A stretch of 64,000 bases of DNA, from NCBI RefSeq assembly GCF_000716545.1, contig NZ_JNWZ01000066.1, forward strand, positions 3,838 through 67,837, in the 5' to 3' direction. This DNA is from Kitasatospora phosalacinea (GTDB lineage Bacteria; Actinomycetota; Actinomycetes; Streptomycetales; Streptomycetaceae). How positions within the stretch are numbered: the first letter of the stretch is position 1; each line of letters opens with the position of its first letter. A model generated the notes under the pieces. The model was not told where the DNA came from and did no database searches. It worked only from the letters and a program-made list of their open reading frames with translations. The position numbers and the translations under genes are program-made. Shown here piece after piece: positions 44,419-55,754 of the stretch.

Positions 44419-46482
44419 ATGGCTGTCGAGCCGAATCGCCGTCGTTTCCTCCAACTCGCCGGTGCGAGCCTGGCGTTCTCCACGCTGGCGCCCAGCATCG
44501 CGCGGGCCGCCGCGATCGCCCCGCAGGGCGGCACCGGCACCATCCAGGACGTGCGGCACATCGTGGTGCTGATGCAGGAGAACAGGTCCTTCGACCACTA
44601 CTTCGGCTCGATGAAGGGCGTGCGCGGCTTCGGCGACCCGCGGCCGGTGACGCTGCCGAGCGGGAAGCCGGTCTGGTACCAGGCGAACAGCTCGAAGAAG
44701 GAGGTCCTGCCGTTCCGACCGCAGGTGAACGACCTCGGGATGCAGTTCGTCCAGGACCTCAACCACGACTGGGCGGGCGGCCACAAGGCGTTCAACGGCG
44801 GCAAGTACGACCAGTGGATCCCGGCCAAGACGGCCACCACGATGGCGTACCTGACCCGGCAGGACATCCCGTTCCACTACGCGCTGGCCGACGCGTTCAC
44901 GCTGTGCGACGCCTACCACTGCTCGTTCATCGGCTCCACCGACCCGAACCGCTACTACATGTGGACGGGTCACACCGGCAACGACGCGACCGGCGGCGGG
45001 CCGGTGCTGGGCAACCAGGAGGCGGGCTACTCCTGGACGACCTACCCGGAGCGGCTGGAGGCGGCCGGCGTCTCCTGGCGGATCTACCAGGACATCGGCG
45101 ACGGACTGAACGCGGCCGGCTCCTGGGGCTGGATCAGCGACGCCCACCGCGGCAACTACGGCGACAACTCCCTTCTGTACTTCAACAACTACCGCAACGC
45201 CAAGCCGGGCGACGCGCTGTACGAGAAGGCCCGCACCGGGACGAACGCCAAGGCCGGCGACGGCCTGTTCGACCAGCTGCGCCGCGACGTCGCGGCCGGC
45301 ACGCTGCCGCAGGTCTCCTGGATCGTCGCCCCCGAGGCGTACACCGAGCACCCCAACTGGCCCGCGAACTACGGCGCCTGGTACGTCGCGCAGGTGCTGG
45401 ACGCGCTCACCTCGAACCCGGACGTCTGGGCCCGCACCGCGCTGTTCATCACCTACGACGAGAACGACGGCTTCTTCGACCACGTGGTGCCGCCGTTCCC
45501 GCCCGCCTCCGCGAGCCAGGGCCTGTCCACGGTCGCCACCGGCGCCGACCACTTCGCGGGCAACGCGAGTTACGCCGCCGGTCCGTACGGCCTCGGGCAG
45601 CGGGTGCCGATGCTGGTGGTCTCGCCGTGGAGCACCGGCGGCTACACCTGCTCGGAGACCTTCGACCACACCTCGATCATCCGCTTCATCGAGCAGCGCT
45701 TCGGCGTCGCCGAACCGCACATCTCCCCCTGGCGGCGCGCCGTCTGCGGCGACCTCACCTCCGCCTTCGACTTCACCGCGAGCAACACCGCCCCGGCCGC
45801 GCTGCCCTCCACCGCCGCGTACCTGCCCGCCGACCACAACCGGCACCCGGACTACGTCCCGACCCCGCCCGCGACCGGGACGATGCCCAGGCAGGAACCC
45901 GGCGCCAAGCCCACCCGCCCGCTCAAGTACGCGCCGTACGTGGACGGTTCGGCCGACACCGCGACCGGCAGGTACACCCTCGCGTTCAGCGGCGGACCGG
46001 CCGCGGGCGCCCAGTTCCTGGTCACCTCGGCGAACCGCACCGACGGCCCCTGGACGTACACCGCCGGGGCCGGGAAGTTCGTCTCCGACACCTGGAACAC
46101 CGCCTACTCGCAGGGCGTCACCGACCTCACCGTGTTCGGCCCGAACGGTTTCCTGCGCCGCTTCCGCAACCCGGGCAAGACCGCCGGCCCCGAGGTCACC
46201 GCCCGCCACGAGGCCGCCACCGGCAACCTCGCCCTGACCTTCACCAACCCGGCCGGCGCCGACGCCGTCCTCACCGTCACCAACGCCTACGCCGGCTCCC
46301 CGCAGGCCGTCACCGTCCGCCGCGGCGCCACCGCCACCCTCACCGTCGACCTCTCCACCTGCCGCCGCTGGTACGACCTCACCGTCACCTCCAACCAGAG
46401 CTCCGACTTCGTCCGCCGCCTCGCCGGCCACGTCGAAACCGGCGCACCCTCCCTCTCCGACCCGGGCCTGCTCACCCACTGA
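44419..46482 (+). CDS. Tat-exported phosphocholine-type phospholipase C
   Basis: This 687-residue enzyme of the bacterial phosphoesterase (PLC_N/PlcH) family has a twin-arginine signal NRRRFLQLAGASLAF, so it is exported folded. The catalytic domain starts with HIVVLMQENRSFDHYFG and includes CSFIGSTDPNRYYMWTG, a central YDENDGFFDHVVPP and FDHTSIIRFIEQRF, all family hallmarks. Two C-terminal DUF756-type beta domains follow (FSGGPAAGAQFLVTSANR, TGNLALTFTNPAGADAVL). It releases phosphocholine or similar head groups from lipids. GAGG precedes the ATG. Regulation by the repeats at 44254-44301 is an inference. Confidence 0.94.
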   Translation: MAVEPNRRRFLQLAGASLAFSTLAPSIARAAAIAPQGGTGTIQDVRHIVVLMQENRSFDHYFGSMKGVRGFGDPRPVTLPSGKPVWYQANSSKKEVLPFRPQVNDLGMQFVQDLNHDWAGGHKAFNGGKYDQWIPAKTATTMAYLTRQDIPFHYALADAFTLCDAYHCSFIGSTDPNRYYMWTGHTGNDATGGGPVLGNQEAGYSWTTYPERLEAAGVSWRIYQDIGDGLNAAGSWGWISDAHRGNYGDNSLLYFNNYRNAKPGDALYEKARTGTNAKAGDGLFDQLRRDVAAGTLPQVSWIVAPEAYTEHPNWPANYGAWYVAQVLDALTSNPDVWARTALFITYDENDGFFDHVVPPFPPASASQGLSTVATGADHFAGNASYAAGPYGLGQRVPMLVVSPWSTGGYTCSETFDHTSIIRFIEQRFGVAEPHISPWRRAVCGDLTSAFDFTASNTAPAALPSTAAYLPADHNRHPDYVPTPPATGTMPRQEPGAKPTRPLKYAPYVDGSADTATGRYTLAFSGGPAAGAQFLVTSANRTDGPWTYTAGAGKFVSDTWNTAYSQGVTDLTVFGPNGFLRRFRNPGKTAGPEVTARHEAATGNLALTFTNPAGADAVLTVTNAYAGSPQAVTVRRGATATLTVDLSTCRRWYDLTVTSNQSSDFVRRLAGHVETGAPSLSDPGLLTH

Positions 46483-46757
46483 CGCCCGGAGCCCGCTGAT
46501 CGCCGCCCTGCCCGGCCGCAGCCCGGCCGCCGTCCGACGGCAAGGACAGCGGCACGAACACGCCGACCCCGAACGCGTCGAGCACGGTCGCCGCCACGGT
46601 CCGCCGGTGCCCGGCCAGGTCGGGCACCCCGGACCGGGCCCGCCACCGGGAGACCCGGGCGGGCGAAGCGGGGGGGAGGGTGAAGGGGGGAGGGGCGAGC
46701 GGCGGGGGGCCCCGCGCTGCCGGTTCCGGCGAGGCCACCGGCCACGGCCCGCACCCT

Positions 46758-46790
46758 TTGACACCGGGCACCCCAATGGTCTAGACCTAC
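46758..46790 (+). promoter_or_regulatory. Promoter overlapping a DasR-like site
   Basis: TTGACA (46758-46763), an 18-bp spacer and TAGACC (46782-46787) form a good promoter. The -10 lies inside AATGGTCTAGACCTAC (46775-46790), whose core TGGTCTAGACC is the core of the DasR-responsive element of Streptomyces. A repressor bound here would block RNA polymerase. The start would be near 46794, 70-85 nt before the next gene. The rest of the 384-bp gap is empty. Confidence 0.6.
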
Positions 46791-46866
46791 TCCGGACTGG
46801 TCGGACGGGTGGGCGGAGGAACGGCGGCGATGCACACGGTGACCTGCCCCGGCCGCCGCACCCCGG

Positions 46867-47925
46867 GTGCCGGTTGAGATGCCCGTCGCCCTCCAGGCGT
46901 TCGGCCTGAGCGACCCGGCCGGCCGGCTGTACCGCGAACTGCTGCGCGCCCCCGACGCGACCGACGCCGGGCTGACCGCCCTCCTCGGCCTGACCCCGGA
47001 CGAACTGCTCTCCGTCCGAAGCGAGTTGGCCGACCTGGGACTGCTCCGGCCGTCCTGGGACGACCCGGCGGTCCTCCACCCGGTGGTGCCGGAGCTCGGG
47101 CTGGCCGCGCTACTGGCCCGCCGCGAGGCCGAACTGCTGGCGCACCGGCAGGAGTTCGAGCAGGCCCGGGCGGCTCTCGGGCAACTGCGCGCCGAGACCG
47201 AGGCCGAACGCCGCCACACCCGCACCGAGGACCTGGTCGGGACGGACGCGATCCGCGACCGGCTGGCCGCGCTCGGCGCCGGAACGGTCTCCCAGGTGCT
47301 GGTCCTCTCCCCCGCGACCGGGCCGAGGACCGAACCGGCCGGCACCTCGGCCGGCGCCACCACCGACGCCGCCACGAACGCCACCAACGCCACCGCCGAC
47401 ACCCTGCCGGACGAGTCGCTCTGCACCGAACTGCTGCGCCGCGGCGTCGAGTTGCGTGTCCTGTTCGTCGACGCGGTACGCCGCCACCCGGCCGTCGTCG
47501 AGTACGCCCGCCGACTGGTCGAGCTCGGCGGCTCGGTGCGCACCGTGCCCACGCTGCCGCTACGGATGGTCGTGCTGGACCGGGAGACCGCCCTGCTGCC
47601 GCTCGACCCGGAACGCGCGGACACCGCCACCGTGCTGCACGGCCGCGGGCCGGTCGCCGCGCTGTGCGCGCTGTTCGACGGGCTGTGGCACAGCGCCGCG
47701 CCGCTCTGCCACCCCAGGGGGCGCGACCCGAACGGCATGACGGCGCAGCACTACGCGCTGCTGCGGATCCTCCAGCAGGGCGACACCGACGTGGTCGCGG
47801 CCCGGAAGCTCGGCATCTCCGAGCGGACCGTCCGGCGGCTGACCGCCGAGGCGCTGGAGGTGCTGGGCGCCCGCAGCCGCTTCCAGGCCGGGGCCCGCGC
47901 CACCGAACGCGGCTGGCTGCGTTGA
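46867..47925 (+). CDS. Helix-turn-helix regulator with TrmB-like head and LuxR-like tail
   Basis: This 352-residue protein has an N-terminal winged-helix region (FGLSDPAGRLYRELLRAPDAT, LTPDELLSVRSELADLGLL), a middle domain with a low-complexity Ala/Thr insert near residue 160, and a C-terminal helix-turn-helix (LLRILQQGDTDVVAARKLGISERTVRR). Such TrmB/LuxR hybrid regulators are numerous in Streptomyces and their signals are unknown. The start is either GTG 46867 or ATG 46879. It sits behind a DasR-like promoter and downstream of phospholipase C. Confidence 0.85.
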   Translation: MPVEMPVALQAFGLSDPAGRLYRELLRAPDATDAGLTALLGLTPDELLSVRSELADLGLLRPSWDDPAVLHPVVPELGLAALLARREAELLAHRQEFEQARAALGQLRAETEAERRHTRTEDLVGTDAIRDRLAALGAGTVSQVLVLSPATGPRTEPAGTSAGATTDAATNATNATADTLPDESLCTELLRRGVELRVLFVDAVRRHPAVVEYARRLVELGGSVRTVPTLPLRMVVLDRETALLPLDPERADTATVLHGRGPVAALCALFDGLWHSAAPLCHPRGRDPNGMTAQHYALLRILQQGDTDVVAARKLGISERTVRRLTAEALEVLGARSRFQAGARATERGWLR

Positions 47926-47995
47926 CCCGCGAGAGCCCCCGGACGCGGCCCCGCCCCACCCCCGGCAACCCGAAGGCGGAACGGGGCCGCAGCCG

Positions 47996-48060
47996 CCACT
48001 ACTGCACCCGCCACTACTGCACACCGGCCACCACTGCACCCGCTACTGCCGCACCCGCCA

Positions 48061-48072
<12 letters not shown>
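47996..48072. repeat. Five 15-17-bp tandem repeats at the EF-G-like gene end
   Basis: Units of type CCACTACTGCACCCG (15, 17, 15, 15 and 15 bp) fill 47996-48072 and overlap the last codons of the gene ending at 48061. They lie between convergent genes. Confidence 0.85.
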
Positions 48073-50136
<2,064 letters not shown>

Positions 50137-50248
50137 GGCGCGTGGCCCTTCGGGGTTCGTTCCTGGAATCGGCAGCGCGATTCACGGCACCACGAGGGAC
50201 GTCCGCCGACCCCGTGCACACCCGCCGGACGCCCACCGCCGCCGCGTC

Positions 50249-50308
50249 GAACGACATGCGGGACGACGTGCGGAACGTCGTACGGAACGACGTACGGAAC
50301 GGGATGGA
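50249..50308. repeat. 12-bp tandem repeats upstream of the EF-G-like gene
   Basis: Five units of type GAACGACGTACG (50249-50308) lie 113 bp upstream of the EF-G-like start, in its probable leader or promoter. Several units are internally palindromic (CGTACG). The 560-bp gap 50137-50696 otherwise contains the 17-bp repeats at 50641-50684 and no gene. Confidence 0.75.
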
Positions 50309-50640
50309 ACAGGGGGACGGACGGGAAGCTCGCGGTTCCTACCGGCACCGGCCGCGCAGCGGGCGCCGGCCCGCCCGGGACACCAGGATCACCTCGAACC
50401 GCGACGGGGGAACGACAGCAGCGGTGCCACGCACGACCGGTCCCTCCCTCTCCACTCACGTCACGGTGCGCCCGATCGGCCGTCCGGCCCGGGCGTTGTC
50501 CAGCGAGCAGAGTCTAGGGACGCCCGCCCCGGACGTCACCGCATTTTCGAACCGGTCACCGATACCTCGGAACAACGCAGTTGACGCTCCATCAGGAACG
50601 CGGGCCGCCCGGACGGCCCGGGGGCGGCCGCCGCACCCAC

Positions 50641-50684
50641 CCCCGAGCCGTACCCGCCCCCGAGCCGTACCCGCCCCCGAGCCG
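50641..50684. repeat. 17-bp direct repeats after the beta-glucosidase
   Basis: About 2.6 copies of CGAGCCGTACCCGCCCC with period 17 lie just past the stop of the GH1 gene at 50697. Confidence 0.8.
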
Positions 50685-50696
50685 CGGCAGCGCCAG

Positions 50697-52163
<1,467 letters not shown>

Positions 52164-52217
52164 GTCGCGTTCCGTCCGAATGAATTGAGGGTGGGTCAGC
52201 TCGACGGGTGACCGGGT

Positions 52218-53105
52218 TCAGCCCTTGACGGCGCCCTGCATGATGCCGCCGACGATCTGCCGGCCGAGCAGGGCGAACACCACCAGGACGGGCAGGGTGC
52301 CGATCAGGGTGCCGGCCATCACCACGGACTGGTCGGGGACGTAGCCCTGGCCGAGCGACTTCAACGCGACCTGGACGGTGGGGTTCTGCGAGCTGAGTGC
52401 GACGATCGGCCAGAAGAAGTCGTTCCAGGTGGCCATGAAGGTGAGCATGCCGAGCACGGCCATGCCGGGGCGGGCGACGGGCAGCACGATGGAGCGGAAG
52501 ATCCGCAGCAGCGAGGCGCCGTCCATCCGGCCGGCCTCGACGAGTTCGTCGGGCAGCGCCTGCACCAGGTACTGGCGCATGAAGAACACGCCGAACGCGG
52601 AGACCAGCGAGGGCAGGATCACCGAGGGCAGCTTGTTCTGCAGGTCGAGCTTGACGATCACCATGAACAGCGGGATGACGCCGAGCTGCGGCGGGATCAT
52701 CATCGTGCCCACCGTCAGTGCGAGCAGCGCGCCGCGGCCGCGGAAGCGCAGTTTGGCGAAGGCGAACCCGGCGAGCGTGGAGGAGAGCACCACGCCGGCG
52801 GTGACCACGCTCGCCACGATCAGCGAGTTGAGCAGCGCCTTGCCGATCTCGGCCTGCTGCAGCGCCTCGCCGATGTTGTGGAACAGGTTCGGCCCGGGGG
52901 TCAACGCGGGCGTGGCGGAGCTGAGTTCGGAGTTGGAGCGGCTGGCGGCGACCAGCGTCCAGTAGAACGGGAACACCGCGAGCAGGGTGGCGCCGATCAG
53001 CACGGCGTAGGCGAGCGGTCCGCCGTGCAGCGGCGAGCGGCTCCTGCGCGCGGAACTGCGCGGCGCGGCAACGGGCTTGTCGAGTGCCTGGGTCAGTTGG
53101 GTCAT
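52218..53105 (-). CDS. Carbohydrate ABC transporter permease, CUT1 MalG/CebG type
   Basis: A 295-residue permease with six spans. The EAA loop reads ELVEAGRMDGASLLRIFRSIVLPVARPG, and FMATWNDFFWPIVAL precedes the last spans, as in MalG-type subunits. The start lies 4 nt after the partner permease stop, so translation is probably coupled. No ATPase gene is in the operon. Streptomyces CUT1 importers usually share the MsiK ATPase encoded elsewhere, which is likely here too. Confidence 0.94.
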   Translation of the reverse strand: MTQLTQALDKPVAAPRSSARRSRSPLHGGPLAYAVLIGATLLAVFPFYWTLVAASRSNSELSSATPALTPGPNLFHNIGEALQQAEIGKALLNSLIVASVVTAGVVLSSTLAGFAFAKLRFRGRGALLALTVGTMMIPPQLGVIPLFMVIVKLDLQNKLPSVILPSLVSAFGVFFMRQYLVQALPDELVEAGRMDGASLLRIFRSIVLPVARPGMAVLGMLTFMATWNDFFWPIVALSSQNPTVQVALKSLGQGYVPDQSVVMAGTLIGTLPVLVVFALLGRQIVGGIMQGAVKG

Positions 53106-53109
53106 CGGG

Positions 53110-54051
53110 TCACCGGTCCGTGCGGTTGCGGCGGGCGGCGATCGCCGCGTTGAGCAGGGCGAGCAGGACGATCAGCAGGAACATCACCCAGGCCACCGCG
53201 GCGGCCCGGCCGAGGTGGAAGAACGTCCAGCCCTGCTCGTACAGGTAGAGGCCGAGCGTCTGGTACTGGTGCGAGATGCCGCCGCCGGAGTTGCCCTCGT
53301 ACAGCAGCGGTTCGCCGAACAGCTGGGTGGCGCCGATAGTGGAGACGACCACGGTGAACACGATGGTGGGGCGCAGCCCGGGGACGGTGACGTGCCGGAA
53401 CTGCTGCCAGCGCGAGGCGCCGTCGACGGCCGCGGACTCGTACAGCTCGCCGGGGATGGACTGCATGCCGGCCAGGTAGATCAGCGCGTTGTAGCCGGTC
53501 CAGCGCCAGGTGACGATGGCGGAGACGCCGAACTGGGAGGCCCAGGTGTTCGCCTGCCAGTCGACCGGGTGCACGCCCAGGCTGCTCAGCACCCAGTTGA
53601 TCAGCCCGTAGTCGCGGCCGAAGAGTTGGGCGAACACCAGGGTGGCGGCGGCGACCGAGGTGGCGTACGGCATCAGCATCGCGACCCGGAAGAAGGTGCG
53701 GCCGCGGAGCCGGTAGTTGAGCAGGTGGGCCAGGCCCAGGGCCATCAGCAGCTGCGGGACGGTGGAGAGCACGCCGATGGTGAAGGTGTTGCGCAGCGCG
53801 TTCCAGAAGAACGGGTCGGACAGCAGCCGGCTGTAGTTCTGGAAGCCGAGCCAGTCCATCCGGTCCGAGGTCTGGAGCTCGACCCGGTGCAGCGACACCC
53901 AGGCGGTGTACAGCAGCGGGAACAGCCCGAACGCGGCGAACAGCCCGAAGAACGGGGCGAGGAAGCCGTAGGGGGCGAGGCGGCGGCGCAGGCCGCCGGG
54001 CCGCTTCGCGGGCTTGGCGGCGGGCAGCCGGGCGGTGGAGCTGAGGGCCAT
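53110..54051 (-). CDS. Carbohydrate ABC transporter permease, CUT1 MalF/CebF type
   Basis: A 313-residue permease starting at ATG 54051 with AAGGA 9 nt upstream. After a basic N-terminus the first span is LAPYGFLAPFFGLFAAFGLFPLLYT, followed by WLGFQNYSRLLSDPFFWNAL. The EAA loop is ELYESAAVDGASRWQQFRHVTVPGLRP. This is the larger subunit of the channel and partners with the permease at 52218-53105. Confidence 0.94.
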   Translation of the reverse strand: MALSSTARLPAAKPAKRPGGLRRRLAPYGFLAPFFGLFAAFGLFPLLYTAWVSLHRVELQTSDRMDWLGFQNYSRLLSDPFFWNALRNTFTIGVLSTVPQLLMALGLAHLLNYRLRGRTFFRVAMLMPYATSVAAATLVFAQLFGRDYGLINWVLSSLGVHPVDWQANTWASQFGVSAIVTWRWTGYNALIYLAGMQSIPGELYESAAVDGASRWQQFRHVTVPGLRPTIVFTVVVSTIGATQLFGEPLLYEGNSGGGISHQYQTLGLYLYEQGWTFFHLGRAAAVAWVMFLLIVLLALLNAAIAARRNRTDR

Positions 54052-54143
54052 GGGCGGGGTCCTTCGACGGGGGTCGCCCGGCCCCGCCGTTACCGGAACG
54101 GCGGGGCGGGCCACCCGAGTTGACTACCTTAAGTGACGGTTCG

Positions 54144-55445
54144 TCAGTTGCCGTCGGCCTTCTTGACGTTGTCCATGGCGTGCTTCCAGGCGGTGTCGGG
54201 CGCGGTGCCGGTGCGCTCGACCTCGCCGAGGGCGTCGGTGAACGCCTTGCCGATCACGCCGTCGTCGGTGCCGAGCACCTGGGCGGGCATGGCCTTGGCC
54301 GACTCGCTGAAGATCTGGCCGATCGGCGCGTTGTTGAAGTACGGGTCGGTGACGTCCTTGATGGCGGCCTGGGCGCCGGTGGAGGACGGGAAGGAGCCCT
54401 GCTTGGTGAACAGGGTGGCCTGCTGCTCCTTGGCGTTGAGCCACTTGATCAGCTCGGCGGCCTCCTTGGGGTGCTTGGCGGTGCGCGGGACGGTCAGGTA
54501 GGAGCCGCCCCAGTTGCCGGTCTTGCCGGGGCCGGGGGCGATGTCCCACTTGCCGGAGCCCGCGTCGCCGGCCTGGCCCTTGATGTAGCCGATCATCCAG
54601 GCGGGGCAGGAGAGGGTGGCGAACTTGCCGGTGGAGAATGCCTTGTTCCACTCGGGCGTCCACTGGGCGAGCTTGGCGGACAGGCCGTCGGCGACCAGCG
54701 CGGCGGCGTCGTTCCAGGCGGTCTTCACGGCCGGGCTGCTGTCGTAGACGGGCTTGCCGGCCTCGTCGGAGTAGCGGACCTTCTGCTGGCCGACCTCGGC
54801 GGTGAACATGCCCGCGGCGCTGTCGGTCCAGGCGTTGCCCGCCTGGGCCTTGGCGGCGTACTGCTTGCCGAGGTCGAGGTAGCCCTGCCAGGTGGACCAC
54901 TTGGCGGCGAGCTCGGTGCGGTCGGTGGGCAGCCCGGCGGCCTGGAACAGGTCGGTGCGGTAGCAGATCGCCTCGGGGCCGATGTCGGTGCCCGCGCCGA
55001 GCACCTTGCCGTCCGCGGTCTTGATCGCGGCGCCCTTCCACTCCACCAGGTCGTCGTTGACGTCGCCGATGCCGAGCGTCTTCAGGTCGGTGAACTTGTC
55101 GGCCTGCTTCTGCACGACGCTGGCCACCCGGCCGACCTCCAGGCCCTGGATGTCGGCGAGGCCGCCGCCGCCCGCGAGCTTGGTCTGCAGCGCCTGCCAG
55201 TACTGGCCCTCGTCCTGGGTGTCGGTCTGCTTGATGGTGACGTTCGGGTGGAGCTTCGTGTACTCGTCGTAGAGCCCGGCCTCCTTGAACCCGAAGGTGC
55301 CGAACAGGTCCACCGTGATGGTCACCTTGCCGTCGGCGGAGTCCTTGGACCCGCTGCCCGAGCTGCACGCGGTGAGCAGGAGTGCGGTGGCGAGGACGGC
55401 GCTGCCCAGGGCAGCGGTGGAGCGGCGGACTCTCGGGGTAGCCAT
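54144..55445 (-). CDS. Extracellular sugar-binding lipoprotein, CUT1 (CebE-like)
   Basis: A 433-residue lipoprotein with lipobox LLTAC and a family-1 solute-binding fold (VDLFGTFGFKEAGLYDEYTK, LLAGGGGLADIQGLEVG-like region, WMIGYIKGQAG). The ATG at 55445 has GGAGG 7 nt upstream. It is first in the operon with the two permeases and the GH1 enzyme. It resembles the cellobiose-binding CebE group. The divergent GH81 gene suggests laminari-oligosaccharides as the ligand, which is an inference. Confidence 0.93.
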   Translation of the reverse strand: MATPRVRRSTAALGSAVLATALLLTACSSGSGSKDSADGKVTITVDLFGTFGFKEAGLYDEYTKLHPNVTIKQTDTQDEGQYWQALQTKLAGGGGLADIQGLEVGRVASVVQKQADKFTDLKTLGIGDVNDDLVEWKGAAIKTADGKVLGAGTDIGPEAICYRTDLFQAAGLPTDRTELAAKWSTWQGYLDLGKQYAAKAQAGNAWTDSAAGMFTAEVGQQKVRYSDEAGKPVYDSSPAVKTAWNDAAALVADGLSAKLAQWTPEWNKAFSTGKFATLSCPAWMIGYIKGQAGDAGSGKWDIAPGPGKTGNWGGSYLTVPRTAKHPKEAAELIKWLNAKEQQATLFTKQGSFPSSTGAQAAIKDVTDPYFNNAPIGQIFSESAKAMPAQVLGTDDGVIGKAFTDALGEVERTGTAPDTAWKHAMDNVKKADGN

Positions 55446-55526
55446 GCGAAGGCCTCCAGGGCGGGGCGGGAGCGTGGGTGGAGTGCAAGCGGGAAGCAGG
55501 TGCCGATCGGCGGGCGCCCGAATTTC

Positions 55527-55540
55527 TGAGAGCGCTCTCA
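55527..55540. promoter_or_regulatory. LacI/CebR-type operator of the importer operon
   Basis: TGAGAGCGCTCTCA is a perfect palindrome. It differs from the known CebR box TGGGAGCGCTCCCA by one symmetrical base pair per half. It lies just downstream of the predicted start site near 55546. Confidence 0.85.
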
Positions 55541-55552
55541 ACCGATGCCGAG

Positions 55553-55582
55553 AGACTGCCGGGGCGGAAATTCCCTCGTCAA
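55553..55582 (-). promoter_or_regulatory. Predicted promoter of the sugar importer / GH1 operon
   Basis: Minus-strand TTGACG (55577-55582), 18 bp and CAGTCT (55553-55558) give a start near 55546, next to the operator. The leader is about 100 nt. Confidence 0.5.
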
Positions 55583-55664
55583 GCCCTCGAAACCTGAACG
55601 TAATCTCCGGGCCGCCTCGACCCGGGCTTTCGAGTTCTGAACGCATCAGTCTGTGTCACGCCCG

Positions 55665-55691
55665 TTGACACCCCTCCGAGCCCACTAATAC
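55665..55691 (+). promoter_or_regulatory. Predicted promoter of the GH81 gene
   Basis: TTGACA (55665-55670) is a perfect -35 and TAATAC (55686-55691) a good -10, but the spacer is only 15 bp, so strength is uncertain. The operator at 55703-55716 lies right at or after the start. Confidence 0.5.
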
Positions 55692-55702
55692 GGTCCGCTG
55701 GC

Positions 55703-55716
55703 TGAGAGCGCTCTCA
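55703..55716. promoter_or_regulatory. LacI/CebR-type operator of the GH81 gene
   Basis: This is an exact second copy of TGAGAGCGCTCTCA, 38 bp upstream of the GH81 start codon and immediately downstream of the predicted promoter. Confidence 0.85.
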
Positions 55717-55754
55717 TCCTGAACCGCCCGCCCCCACGCAAGGTGGACACGCTC

